Of a stretch of 64,000 nt of DNA, positions 37,701-49,227 are shown piece by piece; position 1 is the stretch's first letter; each line of letters begins with the position of its first letter. The stretch is from Sulfuriferula sp047300855. Lineage in GTDB: Bacteria > Pseudomonadota > Gammaproteobacteria > Burkholderiales > Sulfuriferulaceae. The position numbers and the translations under genes were made by a program. The DNA is taken from the NCBI RefSeq assembly GCF_047300855.1, contig NZ_CP170197.1:930001-994000 (forward strand). Direction: 5' to 3'. The notes beneath the pieces were generated by a model. That model was not told where the DNA came from, made no database searches, and saw only the letters and a list, made by a program, of their open reading frames with translations.

Positions 37701-38733
37701 GCTGCGCTCCGAGTTCCACATCATCGGCAGCACCAATGATCGCGACCGTGTGGAAATCGTGCGCAATGAAAAAACCATGCTTGCTTTCAGCCGCGCGGAA
37801 TTGCAGCGCGCCTGGAGCGAAACCAGCTACCAGATCCAGCGCCTGCGCGACAATCCGGCTTGTGCAGAGAGCGAATATGCGCAACTGCTGGACGGGGCTA
37901 ATCCGGGTTTGTCGGCAAAGCTGAGCTTCGACCTCAACGACAACATCGCCGCGCCTTTCATCGGCGCCAGCAAACCGCGCATCGCCATCCTGCGCGAGCA
38001 GGGCGTCAACGGCGAAGTGGAAATGGCCGCCGCTTTCGACCGCGCCGGCTTCGAGGCGGTGGACGTGCACATGAGTGACATTATCGCCGGGCGTGTGACG
38101 CTGACTGAGTTCCGCGGCTTCGCCGCGTGCGGCGGTTTTTCCTACGGCGACGTGCTGGGTGCCGGCGAGGGCTGGGCCAAATCCATTCTGTTCAATCCGC
38201 GTGCACGCGATCAGTTCGAAGCATTTTTCAGGCGCGACGACAGCTTCGCGCTGGGCGTGTGCAATGGCTGCCAGATGATGAGTAATCTCAAGTCCATCAT
38301 TCCCGGCGCCGAATTCTGGCCGAAATTTACCCGCAACCAGTCCGAGCAGTTCGAGGCGCGTTTCGTCATGGTCGAAGTGCCGAACAGTCCCTCCATCCTG
38401 TTCGACGGCATGGCCGGCAGCCGCATGCCGGTGGTGGTCTCCCACGGCGAAGGTTATGCCGACTTCAGCCAGGGCGGCGACCCGGCGCAGGTGATCGGTG
38501 CGCTGCGCTACGTGGACAACCACGGTCGTGTGACGGAGACCTATCCGGCGAACCCGAACGGCTCGCCCGGCGGCCTGACCGGCGTGACCACTGCCGATGG
38601 TCGCTTCACCCTGTTGATGCCGCATCCGGAACGGGTGTTCCGCACCGTACAGCATTCCTGGCATCCGGACGACTGGCGCGAAGACGGTCCGTGGCTGCGG
38701 ATGTTCCGCAATGCGCGCAAATGGGTTGGATAA
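34771..38733 (+). CDS. purL: Phosphoribosylformylglycinamidine synthase
   Basis: Fourth step of purine synthesis: converts FGAR to FGAM with ATP and glutamine. The 1320-residue single-chain form combines an N-terminal PurS-like domain, a linker, two FGAM synthase halves (HSNAEHCRH-like NSEHCRHKIF; GAGGVSNAMPEL) and a C-terminal class I glutaminase with the nucleophile Cys in LGVCNGCQMM and the H/E pair in PHPERVF. I chose the ATG at 34771; the open frame reaches 177 bases further upstream but that part overlaps the small Cys-rich gene and is not family-like. The short form without PurS or PurQ is absent. Confidence 0.96.
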   Translation: MSELHKLRGGAALSRFRLDKLSKALPDYDCIQSEFWHFAEVSATLDAVEKARLDSILTYGTPLPDQTEGKLLLVIPRPGTISPWSSKAIDIIRHCGLEKISRIERGTAYHFSRRDGAVLTAEDQARIAPYIHDRMTEAVFGSLDDAHMLFRHLPPKPLTTVDILGAGRAALVRANSEMGLALSADEIDYLLGNFTRIGRNPTDVELTMFAQANSEHCRHKIFNAAWVIDGEAQPHTLFGMIRETHARHPQGTVVAYSDNSSVIEGADVARFHPAENGRYVYREARTHILMKVETHNHPTAISPFPGAATGSGGEIRDEGATGTGSKPKAGLCGFSVSNLNIPGGHQPWETYQGSKGGYGKPDRIASALQIMIDGPLGAAAFNNEFGRPNLAGYFRTFEEECAGEMRGYHKPIMLAGGVGNIDAAHCFKKQFAAGTLLIHLGGPGMLIGLGGGAASSMDTGTNAENLDFDSVQRGNPEMQRRAQEVIDRCWQLGDANPILSIHDVGAGGVSNAMPELVDGAGRGARFQLRDIPLEESGMAPREIWSNESQERYVLAIAPESLDAFRALCERERCPFAVIGVATEDRHLRVEDSLLSAMPVDMDMSVLLGKPPRMTRDVQRVVRSLPALNTDGIDLAEAALRVLRLPSVASKLFLITIGDRSVGGYTARDQLVGPWQVPVADVAVTTMGYATERGEAFAVGERTPLALIDAAASGRMAVGEALTNLAAARVEKIGAVKLSANWMAAAGFPGEDAALYDTVKAVGLELCPALGISIPVGKDSLSMRSVWESDGAQKSVAAPLSLIISAFAPCPDVRATLTPQLRTDQGDTDLILIDLGCGRNRLGGSALAQAYKQVGERCPDLDQPGQFKAFFETVQALNAAGRVLAYHDRSDGGLWAALCEMAFAGHCGITVDADELCQDRFRVQVEEEGMDEDEEVITEQTGYSPRVFGVLFNEELGAVLQVKREHTAEVMQTFIAAGLRSEFHIIGSTNDRDRVEIVRNEKTMLAFSRAELQRAWSETSYQIQRLRDNPACAESEYAQLLDGANPGLSAKLSFDLNDNIAAPFIGASKPRIAILREQGVNGEVEMAAAFDRAGFEAVDVHMSDIIAGRVTLTEFRGFAACGGFSYGDVLGAGEGWAKSILFNPRARDQFEAFFRRDDSFALGVCNGCQMMSNLKSIIPGAEFWPKFTRNQSEQFEARFVMVEVPNSPSILFDGMAGSRMPVVVSHGEGYADFSQGGDPAQVIGALRYVDNHGRVTETYPANPNGSPGGLTGVTTADGRFTLLMPHPERVFRTVQHSWHPDDWREDGPWLRMFRNARKWVG

Positions 38734-38735
38734 GC

Positions 38736-39179
38736 ATGACTGACACCACCAAAACCATCCCCATCAAACGCTATAGCGCCGAGGAACTTGCCGCGCGCGA
38801 CCGCGAAATGGCGCTCGACGATACGCGCTGGTACAGCGAAGAGGAACTTGACGAACTCGAAGAACGCAGCCCGCTGCTGGCGACGCGCATTGCCCAGCGT
38901 CAGGCACGTCTGGAAAAGTTGCGCCCCTACCAGGCCAGCGGTGCAGCCCCGCCGCTCACCGAGGCCGCGCTGGTGCAAGTTCTGGAAGAAGCCCGCGCCA
39001 TCCTGCTGCGCGACGGCGGTGATCTGGAACTGGTGGAAATCAGTGGCACCGTTGTCCGGGTGCGGCTCAAGGGTGCCTGCGTGGGGTGCCCCAATTCCAT
39101 GCTGGATCTGAAAAACGTGGTGGAGAAAATCGTGCGGCGCACTTTTCCGCAAGTCACCGAAGTGCAGAATACCTATTGA
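38736..39179 (+). CDS. NifU C-terminal domain protein
   Basis: The 147-residue protein has a charged N-terminal part of about 65 residues (rich in Glu/Arg, unknown) and a C-terminal NifU-like domain (about 75-147) with the cluster-binding CVGCPNS. Such domains carry or hand over Fe-S clusters. The start ATG lies two bases after the purL stop. An in-frame upstream start would lie inside purL. PurL needs no Fe-S cluster, so the pairing may just reflect transcription. Confidence 0.8.
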   Translation: MTDTTKTIPIKRYSAEELAARDREMALDDTRWYSEEELDELEERSPLLATRIAQRQARLEKLRPYQASGAAPPLTEAALVQVLEEARAILLRDGGDLELVEISGTVVRVRLKGACVGCPNSMLDLKNVVEKIVRRTFPQVTEVQNTY

Positions 39180-39194
39180 GTTCTATTTTGCCGG

Positions 39195-39214
39195 TTCCCG
39201 GGCCTGTCCGGGAA
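39195..39214. terminator. Possible bidirectional terminator hairpin
   Basis: TTCCCGG (39195-39201) and CCGGGAA (39208-39214) form a perfect 7-base-pair stem with a six-base loop. It lies between the convergent ends of the NifU-domain gene and the cco locus. No clear T-run on either strand, so the assignment is tentative. Confidence 0.4.
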
Positions 39215-39235
39215 TCCTACCCTTATTCCGAACAC

Positions 39236-39493
39236 TTATTTTTTTGGTTCGGACGACTTGCAAATCTTGTTGAGCTGGGCAGTGCTGCACTGAAAGTAGC
39301 AGGTTAGCGCGCTGCTCACTGCACCGAACAGCCAGAACAGAAAAAAACCAAGCGAATAAGCACCGAGCCGAGTTGTGAACAGAGGGGCGTTCTGATAGAT
39401 CAGTGCGATCGGGTCCAGCAGCGTGAACAGGACAATATCCATTACCCCCGCCGCGATGAACGACGGCCACAACACCTGGATTATGCGTTGCAT
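39236..39493 (-). CDS. Small membrane protein at the end of the cbb3 locus
   Basis: An 85-residue protein beginning MQRIIQVLWPSFIAAGVMDI, with two hydrophobic helices (about residues 5-30 and 45-65) and a short Cys-containing tail (ALTCYFQCST). The ATG at 39493 follows GGAGGAAAG; the longer open frame adds an unconvincing Lys-rich extension. I do not recognise the family by name. Position as last gene of the cco run suggests a role in oxidase assembly, but that is inference. Confidence 0.7.
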   Translation of the reverse strand: MQRIIQVLWPSFIAAGVMDIVLFTLLDPIALIYQNAPLFTTRLGAYSLGFFLFWLFGAVSSALTCYFQCSTAQLNKICKSSEPKK

Positions 39494-39549
39494 GCTTTCC
39501 TCCTTCGATTGTGTGTTTTTTGCTGTGAGAGTGTGGCGGCGGCAGGTAT

Positions 39550-39678
39550 TTATTTTCCCCTGGATTTTTTTATGAACCACCAGGTGAACCAGCCTAGCAT
39601 GCCGATCGCAAAAACCACGGTGAACAGGCTCATTAGCCCGGTACGCGTGGTGAGCAGCAGGTTCAGCAATGTAGTCAT
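39550..39678 (-). CDS. Very small membrane protein, DUF3149-like
   Basis: This 42-residue frame starts MTTLLNLLLTTRTGLMSLF, has one hydrophobic helix containing FAIGMLGWFTWWF, and ends in a basic tail KKSRGK. GGGAG precedes the ATG. It lies between ccoH and the 85-residue membrane protein. The combination of helix, Trp cluster and basic tail resembles DUF3149. Function unknown. Confidence 0.7.
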   Translation of the reverse strand: MTTLLNLLLTTRTGLMSLFTVVFAIGMLGWFTWWFIKKSRGK

Positions 39679-39691
39679 GTGATTCTCCCGT

Positions 39692-40225
39692 CTAGTTGAG
39701 ATTGTTTGTCTGGATTTTGGCAGGGCGTCTATTGTCCAGGGTGAGCGTCCTGGTGTGGGGTTGCCACCACACCCCAGTCAGGCGCCATTCACGCTGGGGT
39801 GGCTCCAGGATCAGCCGCCAGCGTCCATTGCCCAGACTTGGCATGGCGCCAATATAGCTGCCATTGCCCGCTGTATTCAAGGTGATGACGTGGTCGTGCC
39901 CGGGCTGAGTGGGGTGCAGGATGGAGAGTCGTAACATATTGGGCAGCGGCGAGAGCGTGCCGGCCAGTGTCAGGTGCAACGTGCGCGCATCCGCGCTGGT
40001 GTGCAAGGTGGCACCCAGGTCCAGTGCGATTGCTGCTGTATCGCGATGCAGGGTCTGGTTAATCGCCATGCCTTCCTTATAGTAGTCGTCTGCTACCAGG
40101 CCGTCGTTGCTTACCACTGCGTACCAGGCGGTGATGAAACCCGCCACCACCGCTGTCAGCGGCAGTATCATCAGCAGCCACGGCCAGGGCTCGCGGTACC
40201 AGGGTTGTTTGTCAGTGGCGTGCAT
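39692..40225 (-). CDS. ccoH: cbb3 oxidase accessory protein CcoH/FixH
   Basis: A 177-residue protein with one N-terminal membrane helix (about residues 15-37) and a periplasmic domain. The motif SNDGLVADDYYKEGMAINQ after the helix is characteristic of FixH. CcoH helps assemble and stabilise the cbb3 oxidase. Starts 10 bases after ccoG. Confidence 0.9.
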   Translation of the reverse strand: MHATDKQPWYREPWPWLLMILPLTAVVAGFITAWYAVVSNDGLVADDYYKEGMAINQTLHRDTAAIALDLGATLHTSADARTLHLTLAGTLSPLPNMLRLSILHPTQPGHDHVITLNTAGNGSYIGAMPSLGNGRWRLILEPPQREWRLTGVWWQPHTRTLTLDNRRPAKIQTNNLN

Positions 40226-40235
40226 GGCGTAACTC

Positions 40236-41660
<1,425 letters not shown>

Positions 41661-41729
41661 GCCCGGGTTCCTTTGTTGTTGGTAAGCGGGTGGGGCGCCG
41701 CGTCTGTGCAGGCCCCTCCGGTTCAGCGC

Positions 41730-42635
41730 CTACTTGCCCTGCGATAATCCATACACATAGGCCGCCAGCAGATGCACCTTGGCTGGGCCCAGCTTGTCCA
41801 GTTGTGCCGGCATGTGGCCGTTACGGCCCTTGGTGATGGTTTCGATGATGGTGGCTTCGGAGCCGCCATAGAGCCACACCTTGTCGGTCAGGTTGGGCGC
41901 GCCCATGGCTTGCGTGCCTTTGCCGTCCGCCTGGTGGCAGGCGGCGCAGTAGGTAGCAAACTTGTCGCGCCCGGCCGCGGCCAGCGTCGCGTCATGTTTG
42001 CTCTCGGACAGGGACAGCACGTAATTGGCGACTTGCTTCGTGCCCTGCACGCCCAGGGCCGCACCCAGCGCCGGCATCACGCCGGCACGGCCATTGGTGA
42101 TACTGGCCTGGATGGTTTCCGGGTCGCCGCCATAGAGCCAGTCATGATCGGTCAGATTGGGAAAGCCCCTGGCGCCGGCCGCATCCGAACCATGGCATTG
42201 CGAACAGTAGGTCAGGAATAGGCGTTGGCCCATTTCGCGTGCTTGCGGGTCGGCCGCGACCACCTTCAGGTCCTGCTTCAGGTATTTGTCAAAAATCGGG
42301 CCGTATTGCGCGTTGGCCTTGGTCTGTTCCTGCTGCCATTGGCCCGTGGCACTCCAGTCCAGCATACCCTTGTAGCTGCCCAGCCCCGGATACAGCGCCA
42401 GGTACACCACGCCGAACACGATGGTCAGGTAAAACAGCCACAGCCACCAGCGCGGCAACGGATTGTTGAGTTCCTGCAAATCGCCGTCCCAGGCTTTTTC
42501 AATCAGTTCGGCCTTTTCGCCGGAGGCGAGTCTGCGCGTGGTCTGAGTCTTGAGAAACAACGCCACCCAGACCATGCTGATGACGGTGATGCCGGCGATG
42601 TAGAGGCTCCAGAAACTGCTGACAAAATCGCTCAT
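41730..42635 (-). CDS. ccoP: cbb3 oxidase subunit III (dihaem cytochrome c)
   Basis: The 301-residue membrane-anchored cytochrome c delivers electrons to CcoO/CcoN. It has an N-terminal helix (about residues 5-25), a second hydrophobic helix near residues 55-80, and two haem c sites: YCSQCHGSDAAGARG and YCAACHQADGKG. I chose the ATG at 42635, which follows AAGGAG and gives the normal CcoP N-terminus; the longer frame overlaps ccoQ and is not conserved. Confidence 0.94.
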   Translation of the reverse strand: MSDFVSSFWSLYIAGITVISMVWVALFLKTQTTRRLASGEKAELIEKAWDGDLQELNNPLPRWWLWLFYLTIVFGVVYLALYPGLGSYKGMLDWSATGQWQQEQTKANAQYGPIFDKYLKQDLKVVAADPQAREMGQRLFLTYCSQCHGSDAAGARGFPNLTDHDWLYGGDPETIQASITNGRAGVMPALGAALGVQGTKQVANYVLSLSESKHDATLAAAGRDKFATYCAACHQADGKGTQAMGAPNLTDKVWLYGGSEATIIETITKGRNGHMPAQLDKLGPAKVHLLAAYVYGLSQGK

Positions 42636-42684
42636 GTTATTTCTCCTTAAGCCGGGCGCGATTTCTCGGGCGCCCCGGACCGGG

Positions 42685-42852
42685 TTAGTCGTGTTTGGGC
42701 GGGATGCGCGAAGGGGTATCTTCTTCCTCGAAGGGCAGATTCGCGGCGGCGTCGAAATCCTTTTTGCGCCGCCCGCTCCATGCCCACAGCACAATGGCTA
42801 CAAAGATCACGAAAAAGACCACTGTGACGATGGCTCCGATAGTCCCTGCCAT
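42685..42852 (-). CDS. ccoQ: cbb3 oxidase small subunit CcoQ
   Basis: A 55-residue protein: MAGTIGAIVTVVFFVIFVAI forms most of the single membrane helix, followed by WAWSGRRKKDFDAAANLPF and an acidic tail. This is the typical CcoQ layout, a small subunit that stabilises CcoP in the complex. It starts two bases after the ccoO stop and ends 49 bases before ccoP. Confidence 0.9.
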   Translation of the reverse strand: MAGTIGAIVTVVFFVIFVAIVLWAWSGRRKKDFDAAANLPFEEEDTPSRIPPKHD

Positions 42853-42854
42853 GC

Positions 42855-43472
42855 TTATCTCGTTTCCTTGAGTGAAGTGCCGAGTATTTGCAGGTAGGCA
42901 ATCAGTGCGTCCAGCTCGGTCTTGCCCTGCAATTCATTTTTGGCGGCGGCGATATCCGCGTCGGTATAGGGCACACCCTCAATGCGCAGTACCTTCATCT
43001 TGGTCTCGATGTCGCTGGCATCTGCCGGTTTTTTTGCCAGCCACGGGTAAGACGGCATGTTGGATTCAGGTACCACGTCCTGTGGATGGTTCAGGTGGGT
43101 ACGGTGCCAGTCATCCGAATAGCGGCCGCCTACCCGTGCCAGGTCCGGCCCGGTGCGCTTGGAGCCGTACAGGAAAGGATGGTCGTATACCGATTCTCCG
43201 GCTACCGAGTAGTGCCCGTAGCGCTCGGTTTCCGCGCGGAACGGACGAATCATCTGCGAGTGGCAGCCGACGCAGCCTTCGCGGATGTAGATGTCGCGCC
43301 CGCTCAGCTGCAGCGCAGTGTAGGGCATCATGCCCGCCACTGGCTGGGTGGTGGATTTCTGGAAAAACAGCGGCACGATCTGTACCAGGCCACCGATGCT
43401 CACCACCAGGAGGGTGAGCATGATGAACAGGCCGGTATTCTTTTCGATCTTCTGGTGAAATGATTCCATCAT
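42855..43472 (-). CDS. ccoO: cbb3 oxidase subunit II (monohaem cytochrome c)
   Basis: The 205-residue CcoO subunit has an N-terminal membrane helix (about residues 13-36) and one haem c site in REGCVGCHSQM. RVGGRYSDDWHRTHLNHPQ is a strong family marker. Functions as the first electron acceptor within the core complex with CcoN. Starts 18 bases after the ccoN stop. Confidence 0.95.
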   Translation of the reverse strand: MMESFHQKIEKNTGLFIMLTLLVVSIGGLVQIVPLFFQKSTTQPVAGMMPYTALQLSGRDIYIREGCVGCHSQMIRPFRAETERYGHYSVAGESVYDHPFLYGSKRTGPDLARVGGRYSDDWHRTHLNHPQDVVPESNMPSYPWLAKKPADASDIETKMKVLRIEGVPYTDADIAAAKNELQGKTELDALIAYLQILGTSLKETR

Positions 43473-43490
43473 TGTTCTCCTGTTATCCGT

Positions 43491-44909
43491 TCAAGCGTGT
43501 ACGGCCTGGGGTATCTGCGCTTCCACTATCCTGCCGGCGGATACCGTTCTCCATACGTTGTAGGCCATGATCAACATGCCGCTAAAGAACATCAGGCCGC
43601 CCAGCAGCCGGATGGTGTAGAACGGATACATTGCGTTCAGCACCTGGGCGAAACTGTAGGTCAGCGTGCCGTCCGGGTTGGAGGCGCGCCACATCAAGCC
43701 TTGCGCTACCCCGGCAATCCACATCGCGGCGATGTAGAACACCACGCCAATGGTGGCTACCCAGAAGTGCAGCGTGATCAGTTTGACGCTGTACATTTCT
43801 TCGCGCCCGAACAGGCGCGGGATCAGGTAGTACATGGAACCGATGGTAATCATCGCCACCCAGCCGAGTGCGCCGGAATGCACGTGGCCGATGGTCCACT
43901 CGGTATAGTGGGACAGGGCGTTCACGGTCTTGATCGACATCATCGGTCCTTCGAAGGTGGACATGCCGTAGAACGACAGCGCCGTCACCAGAAACTTCAG
44001 GATCGGATCGGTGCGCAATTTATGCCAGGCACCGGACAGGGTCATGATGCCGTTCATCATGCCGCCCCAACTCGGTGCCAGCAGCATCAGCGAGAACACC
44101 ATGCCGAGGGATTGTGTCCAGTCGGGGAGCACGGTGTATTGCAGATGGTGCGGGCCCGCCCACATGTAGATGAAGTTGAGCGACCAGAAGTGCACGACCG
44201 ACAGGCGGTAGGAAAAAATCGGGCGCCCGGCCTGTTTGGGAATGAAGTAATACATCATGCCGAGGAAGGCAGTGGTGAGGAAAAACCCCACCGCATTATG
44301 GCCGTACCACCACTGCACCATGGCGTCCTGGACACCGGAATAAACATAGTAGGATTTGGTCAGGGACACCGGGATCTCGGCGCTGTTGACGATGTGCAGA
44401 ATGGCAATGGTCAGAATGTAGGCGCCGAAAAACCAGTTGGATACATAAATGTACTTGGTGCGGCGTTTGATGATGGTGCCGAAGAACACCACCGCGTAGG
44501 CCACCCACACCAGGGTAATGAGAATGTCGATCGGCCATTCCAGTTCTGCGTATTCATGCGAGGTGGTATAGCCCAGCGGGAGCGTGATGGCCGCCGCCAC
44601 GATTACCGCCTGCCAGCCCCAGAACGTGAAAGCGGCGAGCTTCTCTGCGTAGAGCCGCACCTGGCAGGTGCGCTGCACAATGTAGTAGGACGTGGCAAAC
44701 AGCGCGGTACCGCCAAAGGCAAAAATCACTGCATTGGTATGCAGTGGCCTTAACCGTCCGTAACTCAGCCACGGTACGCCAAAGTTCAGTTCCGGCCAGA
44801 TCAGCTGGGAGGCGATGATGACGCCTACCAGCATGCCGACTATGCCCCAGACGATGGTCATGATGGCGAACTGACGGATGACCTTGTAGTTGTAGGTTGT
44901 TGTTTCCAT
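43491..44909 (-). CDS. ccoN: cbb3 oxidase catalytic subunit I
   Basis: The 472-residue catalytic subunit binds haem b and the b3-CuB site where oxygen is reduced and protons are pumped. About 12 hydrophobic helices are visible. Markers include GRLRPLHTNAVIFAFGG with a haem His, WWYGHNAVGFFLT, AGPHHLQYTVLPDW and HVHSGALGW. cbb3 enzymes have very high oxygen affinity, pointing to microaerobic growth. GGAGAGG precedes the ATG. Confidence 0.96.
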   Translation of the reverse strand: METTTYNYKVIRQFAIMTIVWGIVGMLVGVIIASQLIWPELNFGVPWLSYGRLRPLHTNAVIFAFGGTALFATSYYIVQRTCQVRLYAEKLAAFTFWGWQAVIVAAAITLPLGYTTSHEYAELEWPIDILITLVWVAYAVVFFGTIIKRRTKYIYVSNWFFGAYILTIAILHIVNSAEIPVSLTKSYYVYSGVQDAMVQWWYGHNAVGFFLTTAFLGMMYYFIPKQAGRPIFSYRLSVVHFWSLNFIYMWAGPHHLQYTVLPDWTQSLGMVFSLMLLAPSWGGMMNGIMTLSGAWHKLRTDPILKFLVTALSFYGMSTFEGPMMSIKTVNALSHYTEWTIGHVHSGALGWVAMITIGSMYYLIPRLFGREEMYSVKLITLHFWVATIGVVFYIAAMWIAGVAQGLMWRASNPDGTLTYSFAQVLNAMYPFYTIRLLGGLMFFSGMLIMAYNVWRTVSAGRIVEAQIPQAVHA

Positions 44910-44970
44910 GCTGTGCCTCTCCTTTGTTTGTCACAAGCAAAATTACACGTCATTGATTGACTGGTGCTGC

Positions 44971-45153
44971 CTAACTAAACCCTTGTTCGTCTGATGATTT
45001 TTTACCTGGAGGTTTGTCGTCATCCATCAGAATCCGGTGCGCGGGCCCTTCCATATCCTCGAACTGGCCTGCTTTCACCGCCCATAAAAATGCCGCTGCG
45101 ATGAATACAACCAGGATCACGCTGAGTGGAATCAGCAGGAACAGAATGTCCAT
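44971..45153 (-). CDS. ccoS: cbb3 oxidase assembly protein CcoS
   Basis: A 60-residue protein with one N-terminal helix (MDILFLLIPLSVILVVFIAA) and WAVKAGQFEDMEGPAHRILM directly after it, the hallmark of CcoS. Needed for cofactor insertion into CcoN. I chose the ATG at 45153, which lies just past the ccoI stop; the longer frame upstream is only the ccoI shadow. Confidence 0.93.
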   Translation of the reverse strand: MDILFLLIPLSVILVVFIAAAFLWAVKAGQFEDMEGPAHRILMDDDKPPGKKSSDEQGFS

Positions 45154-45154
45154 G

Positions 45155-47689
<2,535 letters not shown>

Positions 47690-47718
47690 GGCTGCCGCCC
47701 TCTGGCTGGGTCAGTTGA

Positions 47719-48303
47719 CTAGAAGCGCCAGCCGTAACCGACACCGATGATTACCGGATTGATGTCCAGATCGGTGACGTACGCGCCTGCGGTCGTTTTT
47801 ACCTTGGTGCTGATATAGATTTTTTTCACATCCAGGTTGATATAGCTGTTGTCGGTAACGGCAATGTCCACGCCGGCTTGCAATGCGCCGCCAAAACTGT
47901 TCCTGTCTACATCCAGACCGGTCAGGTCCACGTTATAGAAACGTGTGTAATTGACGCCCGCACCCACGTAAGGCCTGATTTTGCTGTCCGGGGAAAAATG
48001 CCACTGCAGGGTCAGTGTGGGTGGGAGGTGATTGACTTTGCCGAGGCTGACGCCATTGAGCGTTACTTTATGGCGCGCGGTTCCCAGAATCAGTTCGGTG
48101 GCGAGATGTTTGCTGAAGAAATAGGTGAAATCCAGTTCCGGAACTATCTGGGAATCCACGTCTACCCCAGCCACCGGTGATGAATGGGCGGAAGGATCTA
48201 TCTGGATAGCGCGAACCCTTACCAGCCAGTTACCGTCCGCAGCCTGGGCGAAATGGGTGACCGATGCGGTAGCGAAGGCAAGTATCAGTGCGGTGCGTTT
48301 CAT
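47719..48303 (-). CDS. ompW: OmpW-family outer membrane protein
   Basis: The 194-residue precursor has a signal peptide ending HFAQA (about residue 21). The mature part then starts ADGNWLVRVRAIQIDPS, as in OmpW, and ends in a C-terminal aromatic GYGWRF. OmpW barrels form a narrow hydrophobic channel and are often oxygen- or stress-regulated. I chose the ATG at 48303, preceded by AGGAGAGG; the longer frame adds a 46-residue non-signal extension. It lies 29 bases upstream of ccoI on the same strand. Confidence 0.9.
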   Translation of the reverse strand: MKRTALILAFATASVTHFAQAADGNWLVRVRAIQIDPSAHSSPVAGVDVDSQIVPELDFTYFFSKHLATELILGTARHKVTLNGVSLGKVNHLPPTLTLQWHFSPDSKIRPYVGAGVNYTRFYNVDLTGLDVDRNSFGGALQAGVDIAVTDNSYINLDVKKIYISTKVKTTAGAYVTDLDINPVIIGVGYGWRF

Positions 48304-48385
48304 GGTGCCTCTCCTGAGTTGAGGGTTATGGTCATGGATACTTAAAATTCCGTTTATTAACAAATCAGAATATTTTGTATCTGTG

Positions 48386-48412
48386 TTTAACCATACTACT
48401 GACATGGTTAAA
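48386..48412. promoter_or_regulatory. Perfect inverted repeat between ompW and aat
   Basis: TTTAACCAT (48386-48394) and ATGGTTAAA (48404-48412) form a perfect 9-base inverted repeat around a nine-base spacer. It lies 83 bases upstream of the ompW start and 117 before aat. This size suits a dimeric regulator. Which regulator is unknown. Confidence 0.5.
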
Positions 48413-48436
48413 TTGTCAACGCATTGTAAGATTGTT

Positions 48437-48454
48437 GTCAATGAATGAATTGAC
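48437..48454. promoter_or_regulatory. Second inverted repeat between ompW and aat
   Basis: GTCAAT (48437-48442) and ATTGAC (48449-48454) form a 6-base inverted repeat around GAATGA. FNR/CRP-type sites have outward TTGAT-ATCAA half-sites, and this one has the opposite polarity, so I do not call it FNR. Confidence 0.3.
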
Positions 48455-48528
48455 GAACAAGCTGGGAGGCAATGTGAAACAGGTGTTGCGTGCTGTAGTA
48501 AATGTATGCAGCAGGATAGAATTCACTC

Positions 48529-49227
48529 ATGTTGACCTGGCTTAGTGACGATGAGGATTTTCCGGCCGTATGCAAGGCGCTGCGTGACCCGGACGGGTTA
48601 TTGGCTGCGGGGGGCGTCCTGTCCCCGGCGCGTCTGGTGGATGCTTATTCGCGCGGCATTTTCCCCTGGTACAACCCCGGTGATCCCATTCTATGGTGGA
48701 GTCCGGACCCGCGCATGGTGCTGTTTCCGCAGGAGCTGGTGGTGCAGCGTTCGCTCGCCAAGGTGCTGCGCAAGCGCCACTATGAGATTCGTGTGGATAC
48801 CGTTTTTGCAGAAGTGATTGCAGGATGTTCCAAACCGCGCGCGGGGCAGAGCGGTACCTGGATCAGTGCGGAAATGATCGCCGCGTATACGCGCCTGCAC
48901 CAGATGGGTGTGGCGCACAGCATCGAGACCTGGATTGACGGCAGGCTGGCGGGCGGTTTGTACGGCATTGCGCTGGGACGGGCATTTTACGGTGAATCCA
49001 TGTTCACGCTGGTGCCGGATGCTTCGAAAATCGCTTTTGTACATCTGGTGCGCCAATTACAACGCTGGGACTTTGGAGTGATCGATTGCCAGATGAACAC
49101 GCCGCATCTGGCGCGCTTTGGCGCACGCGAAATTCCCCGTGCAGATTTTCTCGCGCAGCTGAATAACTTGATAAACTTGCCGGCAGTGCTCACTCCCTGG
49201 CGCTTCGACCATGACCTTATTGAATGA
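48529..49227 (+). CDS. aat: Leucyl/phenylalanyl-tRNA-protein transferase
   Basis: Transfers Leu or Phe from tRNA to N-terminal Arg/Lys of proteins, marking them for ClpSAP degradation. The 232-residue chain has GIFPWYNPGDPILWWSPDP near residues 44-62 and GIALGRAFYGESMF, both hallmarks of the family. A -10-like TAGAAT lies just before the ATG. Its last 17 bases overlap the next gene, an enzyme of the same pathway. Confidence 0.94.
   Translation: MLTWLSDDEDFPAVCKALRDPDGLLAAGGVLSPARLVDAYSRGIFPWYNPGDPILWWSPDPRMVLFPQELVVQRSLAKVLRKRHYEIRVDTVFAEVIAGCSKPRAGQSGTWISAEMIAAYTRLHQMGVAHSIETWIDGRLAGGLYGIALGRAFYGESMFTLVPDASKIAFVHLVRQLQRWDFGVIDCQMNTPHLARFGAREIPRADFLAQLNNLINLPAVLTPWRFDHDLIE

Noticed and set aside
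44910..44970. An FNR box before ccoN
   Set aside because: Only a half-site-like TTGATTGA is present; no TTGAT-N4-ATCAA can be made.
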